DNA of 64,000 nucleotides, taken from NCBI GenBank assembly GCA_002307175.1, contig DBTS01000006.1, positions 8,428 to 72,427 on the forward strand, written 5' to 3'. Below, piece by piece: positions 16,793 to 25,497 of the stretch. The notes beneath the pieces are model-generated. The model did no database searches and had not been told where the DNA came from. It saw nothing but the letters and a program-made list of their open reading frames with translations. A program made the position numbers and the translations under genes. This stretch comes from Rhodocyclaceae bacterium UBA1310. GTDB taxonomy: Bacteria; Pseudomonadota; Gammaproteobacteria; Burkholderiales; Rhodocyclaceae. Every line of letters begins with the position of its first letter. Position 1 is the first letter of the stretch.

Positions 16793-17155
16793 ATGAAGTT
16801 TCCGCGCGTTCTCCTCGTCTTGCTGCTTGTCTGCCTGCTGTTTGCCCAGCAAGGCAGCGTGCTGCATGTGCTGGAGCATGCCCTGGCGCTGCGGGAAGGG
16901 CCTGCTGCGGGTGCGCCGGCAACCGTCGTGCAGGCAGTGCATTCAGCGGATGAGGCCTGTGCGCTGTGCGCTGCGTTTGCGGTGCTTGGCAGCGGGGCGG
17001 TGCGCGGCGGGCTGGTTTTGCTGCCGGCGGGTGAACAGGTGCTGGCAGCGGCGTCTTCTTTTACTTCAGCCAGCCTGTCAGCGCGGCTGGCGTTCGCGCC
17101 ACGGGCGCCGCCAGTGCCCCGCGCTGGCTCAGGTGTTTTCTCTCTCGTGAGCTGA
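16793..17155 (+). CDS. Small exported Cys/His protein, first gene of the zinc locus
   Basis: 120 residues from the ATG at 16793. Residues 1-20 (MKFPRVLLVLLLVCLLFAQQ) form a signal or anchor helix. It is followed by HVLEHALAL and, after a linker, HSADEACALCAAF, giving a His and two Cys within nine residues, a possible metal site. A second hydrophobic stretch lies at about 66-82. The layout resembles the small DUF2946-type proteins seen beside metal-transport genes, but I cannot confirm membership. It precedes the DUF2796 gene by 113 bases in the same direction and sits behind the candidate zinc operator, so a role in zinc handling is inferred. Confidence 0.6.
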   Translation: MKFPRVLLVLLLVCLLFAQQGSVLHVLEHALALREGPAAGAPATVVQAVHSADEACALCAAFAVLGSGAVRGGLVLLPAGEQVLAAASSFTSASLSARLAFAPRAPPVPRAGSGVFSLVS

Positions 17156-17268
17156 GCTGCCCCGCCTGCGGCGTGGGCGTATCCGGGGCTTGTTCGCGGT
17201 GCATCGCGGGTGTCTCCTGGATCGATTTATCTTCCCCTGTGAGTGTTGCCTGAAAGGATGGCGTTGGC

Positions 17269-17826
17269 ATGTCTCGTCTGTTTGGATTGTTGTTGTGCGG
17301 TGCGCTGTTTGCTGCCCCCGCTCTGGCTGCGCCGGCCCATGAGCATGGCGTGGCGACGCTGGATGTGAGTCTGGAAGGGCATGCGCTGGACATTGCGCTG
17401 GATTCTCCGCTGGATAATCTGCTGGGCTTTGAGCACGCGCCGACCACCGAGGTGCAACGCACGCAGGTGGTGGCAATGGTGCGGCGCCTGCGTGATGCGG
17501 GCGCAGTGTTGCAGCCCAATAGTGGCGCGCGGTGTACGCTGGCCGACGTGCACATGGCTTCATCGGCTTTGCCACCTGCCATGCTGGGGGAGGCTGGCGC
17601 GCAGGTCAGTGCGAATCATGAACCACCCGGCCATGCGGATCTGGCGGCGGATTTTCACTTTGACTGTGTGCATCCCGAGGCTTTGCGCGAATTGCGCGTG
17701 GGGTTTTTCGAGGCTTTCTCGGGCTTTCGCCTGATCCGGGTGCAGGCGGTGGGGCCGCATGGGCAGAGCTATGCCGAGCTGACGGCGTCTGCGCCGGTGT
17801 TTGAATGGAAACCGGCGCATGACTGA
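17269..17826 (+). CDS. zrgA: DUF2796 periplasmic protein, ZrgA-type zinc uptake
   Basis: A clear signal peptide (residues 1-20, ending ALA) is followed by APAHEHGVATLDVSLEG, the characteristic opening of the DUF2796 family with its HEHG metal motif, and by the family core GHALDIALDSPLDNLLGFEH. Later segments DFHFDCVHPEAL and GFFEAFSGFRLIRVQAVG are typical too. In Vibrio cholerae the family member ZrgA belongs to a zinc-regulated importer. The protein probably captures zinc in the periplasm. Its stop overlaps the ATPase gene start by eight bases, so they are translationally coupled. Confidence 0.85.
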   Translation: MSRLFGLLLCGALFAAPALAAPAHEHGVATLDVSLEGHALDIALDSPLDNLLGFEHAPTTEVQRTQVVAMVRRLRDAGAVLQPNSGARCTLADVHMASSALPPAMLGEAGAQVSANHEPPGHADLAADFHFDCVHPEALRELRVGFFEAFSGFRLIRVQAVGPHGQSYAELTASAPVFEWKPAHD

Positions 17827-18538
17827 GGAGGTGGTGATCCGCATTGAGGGGCTGCGCTTTGCCTGGCCCGGGCAGGCGCAGGAGGGCGGGGCGCTGGCGG
17901 TGCCTGCGTTTTCGCTGCGGCGCGGTGAGCATACCTTTCTGCAGGGGCCGAGTGGTTGCGGCAAGAGCACACTGCTGGGGCTGATTGCGGGCTTGCAGCA
18001 GCCGCAGGCCGGGCGTATCGAGGTGCTTGGGCAGGCGCCACAGAGCATGGCGGGGCGCGATCGCCTGCGCGCCGAGTTGATGGGTATCGTGTTCCAGCAG
18101 TTCAATTTGCTGCCTTATCTCTCGGTAATGGATAACGTGCTGCTGGCTGCGCGCTTTTCAACGGCACGCCGCCTGCATGCCGGGGCCGACCTGCGTGCTG
18201 AAGCGGCGCGGCTGCTGACACGCCTGAGTCTGGCGGAATCGCTGTGGCGCAAATCGGCCCTGCATCTTTCGGTGGGTCAGCAGCAGCGCGTGGCGATTGC
18301 GCGGGCGTTGTTCGGGCGGCCACCGCTGGTGCTGGCCGATGAGCCGACTTCGGCGCTGGATACGGCTAACGCACAGATCTTTGTCGACATGCTGCTCGAA
18401 GAGGCGGATGCGGACGGTGCCACGGTGCTGATGGTGAGCCATGCGCAGGAGCTGGCGCAGTATTTTCGCCGCACGCTGGATTTTGCGAGCCTTGTGCAGG
18501 GTGAGGGTGGTGGGGAGGCAGCATGCCGGGAATCCTGA
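17819..18538 (+). CDS. LolD/MacB-type ABC transporter ATPase of the ZrgA system
   Basis: 239 residues from the ATG at 17819, which lies inside the end of the DUF2796 gene. The Walker A motif is GPSGCGKST (43-51), the signature is LSVGQQQRVA (150-159) and the Walker B is LVLADEPTSALD (170-181). The short fold and Q-loop (FQQFNLLPYLSV) place it with the LolD/MacB group that pairs with FtsX-like permeases, which is what follows. It energises that permease from the cytoplasmic side. Direct zinc transport is inferred from the DUF2796 partner and from the znu genes in the same run. Confidence 0.9.
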   Translation: MTEEVVIRIEGLRFAWPGQAQEGGALAVPAFSLRRGEHTFLQGPSGCGKSTLLGLIAGLQQPQAGRIEVLGQAPQSMAGRDRLRAELMGIVFQQFNLLPYLSVMDNVLLAARFSTARRLHAGADLRAEAARLLTRLSLAESLWRKSALHLSVGQQQRVAIARALFGRPPLVLADEPTSALDTANAQIFVDMLLEEADADGATVLMVSHAQELAQYFRRTLDFASLVQGEGGGEAACRES

Positions 18539-19785
18539 GTCTGGCGTTGCGTAGTGCTTGGAACCGGCGCACCACACTCGCCTTCATTGTGGCGGCGATG
18601 GTGCTGGCGACCATCCTGCTGCTTTCGGTGACGCAGGCGCGGCGCAGCCTGCATGAGAGTTTCTCGCAGGCAGTCAATGGCACGGATCTGATTGTGGGTG
18701 CGCGTGGCAGCAATGTGCAGTTGCTGCTGTATGCGGTGTTCCATATCGGAGATGCGACGCAGAACATGAGCTGGGCGAGTGCGCAGAAGCTGGCCCGGCA
18801 CCCGGCAGTGGCGTGGAGCATTCCCTTGTCGCTGGGGGATTCGCACCGTGGTTTCCCGGTACTGGCGACGAGCCAGGCGTATTTTGAGCATCTGCAGGTG
18901 GGGCATGGCGAACTGCTGCAGTTTTCGCAGGGGCGGATGTTCAATGATGTATATGACGCAGTGATTGGCTCGGAAGTGGCGCAGCGTCTTGGCTATGCAG
19001 TGGGCCAGCGTATAACGCTGACACATGGTGCGGTGGCGATGCCAGGGGCTGCACATGCGGACAAACCTTTCAGGGTAGTGGGCGTGCTGGCGCCGACAGG
19101 TACGCCGGTGGATCGCACGGTGCACATCACGCTGGCCGGGATGGAGGCGATCCACCTCGATTGGCAGGCTGGCGCACCCTTGCCGGGTATGCATATCAGC
19201 GCGGAGGCTGCGCGGCGCTTTGACCTGACACCGAAGACGATCACTGCGCAGTTGCTCGGCCTCAAGCGCCGCAGCGATGTGTTTGCGATGCAGCGGGCAG
19301 TGGCTGATGAAGCTGCGGAGCCGCTGATGGGCGTGCTGCCGGGAGTGACGCTGGATCAGCTCTGGGAGTTGGCGGGGCGTGGCGAGCAGGTGTTGATGGG
19401 CCTGGCCTGGGTGGTGGCTGTGGCCGGAATTGCCGGAATGGTGGCCACGCTGCTGGCCAGCCTGCAGGCGCGCCGCCGCGAGTTGGCGATTCTGCGCGCA
19501 GTGGGGGCGGGGCCGTGGGAGATTCTGGCGCTTCTGGGGCTTGAAGGTTTGGGGGTGACACTCGCCGGCATGCTGCTGGGGGTGTTGCTGACGGCAAGCC
19601 TGCTGCCCCTGATGAGTGCGTGGTTGGAAGTTCACTACGGAATTTCCCTGGCAGGGCTGAGCCTGGATGTGACGAGTGTGACGATGCTGGCCCTGCTGCT
19701 TGCCGGCGGTGTACTGGGGAGCCTGATTCCGGGGGTGTGCGCATGGCGTATGTCGCTGTCCGAAGGATTGGCGCCGAGGGTATGA
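18523..19785 (+). CDS. FtsX-like ABC permease of the ZrgA system
   Basis: The 420-residue protein overlaps the ATPase gene by 16 bases. An N-terminal helix (about 18-38, TTLAFIVAAMVLATILLLSV) is followed by a large periplasmic domain (about 40-270, MacB-PCD-like) and three C-terminal helices (about 285-312, 335-365 and 380-405). It has the FtsX signature ARRRELAILRAVGAG (314-328), which contacts the ATPase. Proteins of this layout usually drive periplasmic work and not bulk import, so it may help load or release zinc in cooperation with DUF2796 and DUF3299. That is inference. Confidence 0.88.
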   Translation: MPGILSLALRSAWNRRTTLAFIVAAMVLATILLLSVTQARRSLHESFSQAVNGTDLIVGARGSNVQLLLYAVFHIGDATQNMSWASAQKLARHPAVAWSIPLSLGDSHRGFPVLATSQAYFEHLQVGHGELLQFSQGRMFNDVYDAVIGSEVAQRLGYAVGQRITLTHGAVAMPGAAHADKPFRVVGVLAPTGTPVDRTVHITLAGMEAIHLDWQAGAPLPGMHISAEAARRFDLTPKTITAQLLGLKRRSDVFAMQRAVADEAAEPLMGVLPGVTLDQLWELAGRGEQVLMGLAWVVAVAGIAGMVATLLASLQARRRELAILRAVGAGPWEILALLGLEGLGVTLAGMLLGVLLTASLLPLMSAWLEVHYGISLAGLSLDVTSVTMLALLLAGGVLGSLIPGVCAWRMSLSEGLAPRV

Positions 19786-19788
19786 TAT

Positions 19789-20379
19789 ATGCGTAACGTA
19801 GCCGTTAGAAATCTGTGCTGCGGAGTTCTGTTGGTGGCAGTTCTGGCTCTGGCAGTGTGGGCTGGGTGGGTCGCATGGGAGCGTTATCGCGCGGCTAATC
19901 GTCCCTTGTTTCACGAGATCGGTTGGCCCGATCTGGTGCCGGCGGGGTGGACGCCACCGGATGTGCTGCGTGGCATGAATGTGAACCGCTATCAGGATGG
20001 TGATCCGGAGGCGATCGACGCACTCGCGAGAATGAAAAACGCATGGGCAGATGCGCCGGCGGTGAAGGCGCTGGATGGCAGGCTGGTGCGGATTGCCGGC
20101 TATGTGATTCCGCTTGATCGCGAGAATGATGAGGTGCATGAGTTTTTGCTGCTGCCGTATTTCGGGGCGTGTATTCATGTGCCACCCCCACCCTCTAACC
20201 AGATCATTTATGTGCGCTCGAAGGCGCCGCTGGAAGGCATGATGACAATGGATACTTTCTGGGTGGACGGTACTCTGCAGGTGAGCACTACCGATAGCCC
20301 CTGGGGGCAGGCGGGTTATACCTTGCAAGCGTATGACACGCAGCACTATGAAGTTCCTGCCCAATCAAACAAGTCTTGA
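19789..20379 (+). CDS. DUF3299 protein of the zinc-uptake cluster
   Basis: 196 residues with an N-terminal membrane anchor (about 9-28) and a periplasmic domain. The family hallmark is LPYFGACIHVPPPPSNQIIY, a Cys-x-His-x-Pro run that could bind metal, preceded by VRIAGYVIPLDRENDEVHEF. DUF3299 genes recur beside DUF2796, LolD-like and FtsX-like genes in zinc-regulated loci. It starts four bases after the permease stop, so the operon is continuous. The exact function is unknown. A role in metal delivery or in sensing zinc load in the periplasm is inferred. Confidence 0.85.
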   Translation: MRNVAVRNLCCGVLLVAVLALAVWAGWVAWERYRAANRPLFHEIGWPDLVPAGWTPPDVLRGMNVNRYQDGDPEAIDALARMKNAWADAPAVKALDGRLVRIAGYVIPLDRENDEVHEFLLLPYFGACIHVPPPPSNQIIYVRSKAPLEGMMTMDTFWVDGTLQVSTTDSPWGQAGYTLQAYDTQHYEVPAQSNKS

Positions 20380-20383
20380 TGTG

Positions 20384-20506
20384 ATGAACAAACTGATGAG
20401 CTATTCCCTCTTTTCGATGCCGACGTGGTTGCGCCTGTGTCTGGTAGTGCCGCTGTGCGTGGCGCTGTGGCTGGTGGTGGCGTGGGCGCTGGAGGTGTTG
20501 CCATGA
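20384..20506 (+). CDS. 40-residue single-helix membrane protein in the zinc operon
   Basis: Short frame from the ATG at 20384 to TGA at 20504-20506, between DUF3299 (stop 20379) and znuC. It reads MNKLMSYSLFSMPTWLRL, followed by a strongly hydrophobic segment CLVVPLCVALWLVVAWALEV. The stop overlaps the znuC start (ATGA at 20503-20506), an arrangement that normally implies translation. The single helix with basic N-terminus suggests N-in topology. No family was recognised. It could be a small subunit or regulator of the Znu or Zrg transporter. Confidence 0.6.
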   Translation: MNKLMSYSLFSMPTWLRLCLVVPLCVALWLVVAWALEVLP

Positions 20507-21282
20507 GTGCGACGGTGGGTGGAGGCGTGGATGCCATGGCGGGTACGATGATTAGTCTGCATGATCTGACGGTGAGCTATCGGCGCCATCCGGCGGTGCA
20601 TCATCTCTCCGGCAGTTTCGCGAGAGGCTCGCTGACGGCGCTGGTGGGGCCGAACGGGGCGGGCAAGAGCACGTTGCTGAAAAGCCTGCTCGGGCTGGTG
20701 CCGATCGAGCACGGCAGCGTGCTGCTGGGTGTGGAGCGGCAGCATATTGCATATCTGCCACAGCGCTCGGAGATCGACCGCAGCTTTCCGCTTTCGGTGC
20801 TCGATTGTGTGCTGCTCGGCCACTGGCAGCGCAATGGCCTGCATGCGGGGATCTCGGCGGAGGCCCGCCAGGCCGCAGTGCAGGCGCTGGCTACGGTAGG
20901 GCTGGGGGGCTTTGAGGGGCGGGCGCTGGGCACGCTCTCGGGCGGGCAATTTCAGCGCGTGCTGTTTGCGCGCATCCTGCTGCAGGACGCGCAACTGATC
21001 CTGCTTGATGAGCCATTCGCGGCAGTAGATGAGCCGACCATTGATGCCCTGATGGCGCTGATCCTGCGCTGGCAGGCCGAAGGGCGCACGACGATTGCGG
21101 TGCTGCATGATTTTGATCTGGTGCGTGGGCGCTTTCCGCAAACCCTGCTGCTGGCGCGCAAGCTGCTGGCCTGGGGGGCAACGGCGGAGGTGCTGACCCC
21201 GGAGAATATGCGCCGTATGCGCGCTACAGTGGCAGCCTGGGATGAGCATGCGCCGGTGTGCAATACGGAGGGTGAGGACTGA
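20503..21282 (+). CDS. znuC: Zinc ABC transporter ATPase ZnuC
   Basis: 259 residues from the ATG at 20503, chosen because it overlaps the stop of the 40-residue gene. A second in-frame start (MISLHDLTVS) lies 15 codons on. The Walker A motif is GPNGAGKST (49-57), the signature TLSGGQFQRV (145-154) and the Walker B LILLDEPFAAVDEPT (166-180), with the H-loop in IAVLHDFDLV. The sequence fits the metal-cluster ATPases that pair with ZnuB-type permeases. The stop overlaps znuB by one base. It powers zinc import across the inner membrane. Confidence 0.9.
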   Translation: MSATVGGGVDAMAGTMISLHDLTVSYRRHPAVHHLSGSFARGSLTALVGPNGAGKSTLLKSLLGLVPIEHGSVLLGVERQHIAYLPQRSEIDRSFPLSVLDCVLLGHWQRNGLHAGISAEARQAAVQALATVGLGGFEGRALGTLSGGQFQRVLFARILLQDAQLILLDEPFAAVDEPTIDALMALILRWQAEGRTTIAVLHDFDLVRGRFPQTLLLARKLLAWGATAEVLTPENMRRMRATVAAWDEHAPVCNTEGED

Positions 21283-22157
21283 TGCTGGCCCATCTGTATG
21301 CTATCCTGATTGTGCCGTTTGCGGAGAATCCGTTTATGCGGCGGGCATTGGCGGGAGCATTGGCGCTTTCAGTGGCAAGCCCTCCGCTGGGTATCCTGCT
21401 CACCTTGCGGCGTATGAGTCTCTTTGGTGATGCGCTGAGCCATGCGGTGTTGCCAGGCGTTGCGGTGGGGTTTCTGCTGTGTGGTCTGTCCTTGCCGGCA
21501 ATGAGCATTGGCGGGCTGGTGGCCGGGATGCTGGTGGTGGCGCTGGCGGGCTGGATCAGCCGGCGCACGCAGCTGCGCGAGGATGCGAGTCTGGCGGCCA
21601 CCTATCTGGTGGCGCTGGCGCTGGGCGTGATGCTGATTTCGGCGCAGGGCACGCAGGTGGATCTGCTGCACATTCTGTTTGGCAATGTGCTGGCGGTGGA
21701 CCAGGATGGGCTGTTGCTGATCGCCGGGATTGCGACACTGATCCTGGTGCTGCTTGCCACGCTGTACCGCGGTTTGCTGCTGGAAACTTTCGATCCGCTC
21801 TTCCTTGCTGCCTGCGGTGGGCGCGGCTGGCTTTATCAGCAGGCCTTTCTGCTGATGGTAGTGCTGAATCTGGTGGCGGCATTCCAGACGCTGGGCACGC
21901 TGATGGCGGTGGGCCTGATGATGATTCCGGCGGTGGCAGCCCGCTTGTGGAGCGAGCGCCTGGGCGTGCAGTTTATGGTTGGGGTGGCGCTGGCGGTGCT
22001 GGCGAGTGTGGCGGGGCTGCTGCTGTCCTACCACTTTGATCTGTCGTCGGGGCCAGCGATCATCGTGAGTGCCGGTGCGGTATATGGCGCATCGGTGTTG
22101 GTGGCGCCGGGGGGCTGGCTGCGCCAGTTGATGCAGCGGCCACATCTGCGTGGGTGA
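21282..22157 (+). CDS. znuB: Zinc ABC transporter permease ZnuB
   Basis: A 291-residue hydrophobic protein with eight or nine membrane helices of the ABC-3 permease family. The segment GDALSHAVLPGVAVGFLLCG (about 48-67) is the conserved loop of metal permeases that meets the ATPase. It starts on TGATG, overlapping znuC, and is followed by znuA after 42 bases. Together with ZnuC and ZnuA it forms a complete zinc or manganese importer. The surrounding zrg-type genes favour zinc. Confidence 0.9.
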   Translation: MLAHLYAILIVPFAENPFMRRALAGALALSVASPPLGILLTLRRMSLFGDALSHAVLPGVAVGFLLCGLSLPAMSIGGLVAGMLVVALAGWISRRTQLREDASLAATYLVALALGVMLISAQGTQVDLLHILFGNVLAVDQDGLLLIAGIATLILVLLATLYRGLLLETFDPLFLAACGGRGWLYQQAFLLMVVLNLVAAFQTLGTLMAVGLMMIPAVAARLWSERLGVQFMVGVALAVLASVAGLLLSYHFDLSSGPAIIVSAGAVYGASVLVAPGGWLRQLMQRPHLRG

Positions 22158-22199
22158 ATCAGCGAGTCTGCGAGAAGAATTTTCTGAGGGAGAATGTGC

Positions 22200-23102
22200 A
22201 TGCGTAGATACTTGTTTGGCATGGTAGCGGTGCTGGCGCTGGGTTGGCAGGGGCTGGCGTTTGGCGCGGAGAAGATTCCGGTGGTGGCGAGTTTCTCGAT
22301 TCTCGGGGATATCGTCAGCAATGTGGGCGGTGAGCGCATTGCGGTGAGCACGCTGGTGGGGCCGGATCAGGATGCGCATGTATTCGAGCCCCGCCCGGCG
22401 GACGTGGCGAAGGTGAGTCGCGCAAAGCTGGTGGTGATCAACGGGCTTGGCTTTGAGGGCTGGATGGCGCGGCTGGCGAAATCTTCCGGCTACAAGGGGC
22501 CGCTGGTGGTGGCGAGCACTGGTGTGAAACCCCGCCAGATGGCAAGCGAGGACGGCCACGGGCATGGCGAGCAGATTGATCCGCATGCCTGGCAGGACCC
22601 GACGAATGTGATTGAGTATGTGAAGAACATCACCGAGGCGCTGGTGCGACTTGACCCGGCCGGTGAGGCGGAATACCGCAACAACGCCATGAAGTACACG
22701 GTGCAACTGCAAGCGCTGGACGCCTGGGTGCGCGCGCAGTACGCACGCTTCCCGGCTGAGAAGCGGCGCATCATCACCTCGCATGATGCGTTTGGCTATC
22801 ATGGCGCGCACTACGGCATCGAGTTCCTCGCGCCGCAGGGGATGTCTACCGAGAGCGAGGCTAGTGCGAAGGATGTGGCGCGCCTCGTGCAGCAGATCCG
22901 GCGCGAGAAGATCAAGGCGGTGTTCATGGAGAACATGAGCAACCCGAAACTGATCCAGCAGCTCTCCAAGGATGCCGGCGTGACCTTGGCCGGGGAACTC
23001 TATCCGGATGCGCTATCGAAGGAAAACGGCCCGGCGAAGACCTACCTGATACTGATCCGCCACAATGTGGAGGAGATCGTGGCAGCACTGGGGCGAAACT
23101 GA
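22200..23102 (+). CDS. znuA: Zinc-binding periplasmic protein ZnuA-type
   Basis: The start at 22200 is chosen because GAGGGAG lies seven bases before it, whereas the ATG at 22194 is too close. A signal peptide covers residues 1-23. Metal-site residues typical of cluster A-I binding proteins are His60 (DQDAHVFEP), His129 (DPHAWQDP), His195 (ITSHDAFGY) and Asp270 (YPDALS). A short His-rich loop GHGHGEQ (119-125) precedes the second ligand, as in zinc-specific members. Three histidines plus Asp favour zinc over manganese. It delivers metal to ZnuB/ZnuC. A terminator follows directly. Confidence 0.9.
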   Translation: MRRYLFGMVAVLALGWQGLAFGAEKIPVVASFSILGDIVSNVGGERIAVSTLVGPDQDAHVFEPRPADVAKVSRAKLVVINGLGFEGWMARLAKSSGYKGPLVVASTGVKPRQMASEDGHGHGEQIDPHAWQDPTNVIEYVKNITEALVRLDPAGEAEYRNNAMKYTVQLQALDAWVRAQYARFPAEKRRIITSHDAFGYHGAHYGIEFLAPQGMSTESEASAKDVARLVQQIRREKIKAVFMENMSNPKLIQQLSKDAGVTLAGELYPDALSKENGPAKTYLILIRHNVEEIVAALGRN

Positions 23103-23114
23103 TAATCCTCCTCC

Positions 23115-23141
23115 AAAGGCTGCATGCTTCATGCAGCCTTT
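23115..23141. terminator. Strong terminator at the end of the zinc locus
   Basis: Perfect 11-bp arms AAAGGCTGCAT and ATGCAGCCTTT have a five-base loop (GCTTC). It ends the znu transcript and overlaps the last codons of the convergent gene that stops at 23129, so it serves both strands. Confidence 0.85.
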
Positions 23142-24154
23142 GACACAGATGCTGTGAGAGAGGGGGTTTCTGGCGCCAGGTAATAGAGTATTCCGAAGAT
23201 GTAGAACGGGATCAGTTCAAGCATTACACGCGACTCGCTGATAACGCCGAAACAGAAAATCGAGGCAGACAACGCGAGGAACGTGAAGCCCAAGCCAAAG
23301 AAACGTGCGGGATCTTTTTTCATCAGGCTGATGGCCAGCACGGCTGCACAGGTCAGAATGAATAGAGGTGTCAAATGAAAGAAGAGACTCGGGGTAAGCT
23401 CCCCGGCGATGCTGCGGATGTTGAAGCCGATGGCGATGTCGAAATTGTGCGAGACGCCGGGTGCGCTGACCATTTCACGTACCAGTAGCATTTTGCGGAG
23501 CGCTAGGATGAGGAGCGTCCCCAGCGTGCCACACAGAATGCCGGCCAGGCACAGGGCTTTGTCTATATGACGGAGCCAGTGCTTATGACGATAAGTAAAG
23601 AATGCCTTGGCAATCGGATGGACAACCATCCAGATCGCCATGAACAGGGCGCTTTCACGATTGAGGATGGCAATCGTGAAAAGCGCGCTGAACCAGCGCC
23701 AATCTTTGTCGGCGAAGACAAAATAGACAAACAGCAGGAATAGTATGATGCAGTACTGGTCCCAGGCATACAGCCACAGTTGGTTCAGCAGAAAAGAGAA
23801 AAACGCCTGAAAGGCGAAAAAGGCAAGCCATGCGGACTGTTTTCCGAATCGTCGGTCAGCCAGCAGCAGGACCATATAGCCGGCAAGTGTGGTCATGCCA
23901 GCCAGAAAAAAAACATGTGCAAGGGAAAAGTCTCCGATCAGAGCGGACAGTAACCTGATCGTGTATGGGCCTAAAAGACGACTCTGGTAGATGGCCCAGA
24001 ACGGAGTTCCGTCCAGCACCTGTGCGGAGGCGCCGATGGAATTTCCATAGTGGCTTCCCATCACAAAGAATATGAGGCGCAGTTGCGCGAGCATCGCCAG
24101 CGCGGATGCCATGACCCAGCAGAAATGAGTGCGATAGCGATGGGATGGAGACAT
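23129..24154 (-). CDS. Polytopic membrane protein, glycosyltransferase-like, paralog 1
   Basis: About 341 residues with roughly nine membrane helices. The ATG at 24154 is preferred to a TTG at 24169. It is a tandem paralog of 24249-25271. Shared motifs include YQSRLLGPYTIRLL near residue 60, WLYAWDQYCIILFLLFVYFV, KDWRWFSALF, LNRESALFMAIWMV and ESRVMLELIPF. A periplasmic loop rich in Asn and Gln followed by this NRESALF block resembles GT-C-type lipid-linked sugar transferases or EpsG-like proteins. No catalytic Asp pair is certain. The surrounding genes suggest cell-surface polysaccharide work. Confidence 0.65.
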   Translation of the reverse strand: MSPSHRYRTHFCWVMASALAMLAQLRLIFFVMGSHYGNSIGASAQVLDGTPFWAIYQSRLLGPYTIRLLSALIGDFSLAHVFFLAGMTTLAGYMVLLLADRRFGKQSAWLAFFAFQAFFSFLLNQLWLYAWDQYCIILFLLFVYFVFADKDWRWFSALFTIAILNRESALFMAIWMVVHPIAKAFFTYRHKHWLRHIDKALCLAGILCGTLGTLLILALRKMLLVREMVSAPGVSHNFDIAIGFNIRSIAGELTPSLFFHLTPLFILTCAAVLAISLMKKDPARFFGLGFTFLALSASIFCFGVISESRVMLELIPFYIFGILYYLAPETPSLTASVSKAA

Positions 24155-24248
24155 GCTGATGTTACTCAATGTGAAAATCCTGTGTGATTTTACGCTTTGC
24201 TTACGTGGAAACCCATGAACTGGTGGGAAGTATGCCCAGGGGAAGGGG

Positions 24249-25271
24249 TTAACTGCCGGAGTCTGTATTCCGGGAAATTTCTGCGGTATTCAGCCAGATC
24301 AACCCGAAGACTACGAACGGAACCAGTTCGAGCATTACCCGGGTTTCTGTGAGCACGCCAAAAATGACGATAGAAACGCAAAGCGCAATATGGGTGATGC
24401 CTATCGCGAGGAAGCGCCCAGGATTACGCTGCGCAAGGAGAAAGGCAATGACGGCGGTGAGCGCAAGAAATGCCGGACAGACGAGCTGCATGCCGAAGTT
24501 CGTGGCTAGTGTGCCAGCCATGTCGGCGACATTCCGATCCCAGGCGATAATGTAGTTGTGCACGATGCCCGGAGCGCGGCCCGCTTCGTGAATGAGCAGG
24601 GATTGGCGCAGGAGACGCAAGATGAACAAGCCGATCACCCCGCAGAGCACCCCGGCGGCGCACATTGTCCGATCGAATCCCTGCCACCGTTTTTCTCGCC
24701 CGTGCTCAATGCAGACCCGGCAGATGGGCTGGAGGACCATCCACATGGCAATGAAGAGGGCGCTTTCGCGATTAAAGAGGGCGACCGCGTACAGTGCGGT
24801 GAACCAGCGCCAGTCCTTGGCTGCATAGACGAAATAGACGAACAGGGTGAAGACGATGATGCTGTAATGGTCCCAGGCGTAGAGCCAACGTTCGTTGAGC
24901 AGCGCAGCGAAGCCTAGATGAAAGGCGATGAAGGCGGCCCAGCCGGCCTGCGCTCCGAAGCGGCGGGTAGTAAGTTGGAGGAACAGCAGACCCGCCACCA
25001 TCGTTGTTAGTATAAGGAAAACAACGTGGGCGAGCACAAAGTTGCCATCTGTGAAGGTTGCCAGAAAGCGGACAGTGTAAGGGCCAAGGATGCGGCTCTG
25101 GTAGTTGGCCCAGTGGGGGACGCCGTTGATCACTCCGAGTGCGGCGTCGATCGATTCCGCGTATTGATGGCCCTGAATCAGCACAACGAGGCGGAACTGG
25201 GCCAGTGCCACGCCCGCCGAGGCTACGATCCACAGCAGATAGGTGCGCCCGACGGAGAGGATGCGCGACAT
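24249..25271 (-). CDS. Polytopic membrane protein, glycosyltransferase-like, paralog 2
   Basis: 340 residues and about nine helices, collinear with the gene at 23129-24154. Motifs include YQSRILGPYTVRFL, ERWLYAWDHYSIIVFTLFVY, KDWRWFTALY, FNRESALFIAMWM and ETRVMLELVPF. The two copies look roughly half identical by eye, so the duplication is not recent. The short 94-base spacer and same strand suggest one transcript starting upstream of 25271. The divergent GT-C gene at 25498 is probably controlled from the same spacer. Predicted role: inner-membrane step of glycan assembly or modification. Confidence 0.65.
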   Translation of the reverse strand: MSRILSVGRTYLLWIVASAGVALAQFRLVVLIQGHQYAESIDAALGVINGVPHWANYQSRILGPYTVRFLATFTDGNFVLAHVVFLILTTMVAGLLFLQLTTRRFGAQAGWAAFIAFHLGFAALLNERWLYAWDHYSIIVFTLFVYFVYAAKDWRWFTALYAVALFNRESALFIAMWMVLQPICRVCIEHGREKRWQGFDRTMCAAGVLCGVIGLFILRLLRQSLLIHEAGRAPGIVHNYIIAWDRNVADMAGTLATNFGMQLVCPAFLALTAVIAFLLAQRNPGRFLAIGITHIALCVSIVIFGVLTETRVMLELVPFVVFGLIWLNTAEISRNTDSGS

Positions 25272-25497
25272 GCAGGTTCCTTGAAAAGTGGGTGGAGGGA
25301 AATAGGGGGTACTGCAGGTAAGTATTGTAGGAGTCTAGCCGCAAGCACGCCAGTGAGCCGGTCGGCGACAGACGTCGGTGGGGAAGACTACGCTGGGAGC
25401 GGTGTGATCCGGTTTCGGAGCGTACGACCCGAATTATGACACCGACCACGTCAGGTCGGCTAAAATTCTACCTTCTGTCACAGGCAGGCCCGGTCCG

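Noticed and set aside
18277..20364. 695-codon minus-strand frame opposite the zinc genes
   Set aside because: Antisense to well-supported ABC transporter and DUF3299 genes; His/Gln/Arg-rich low-complexity translation.
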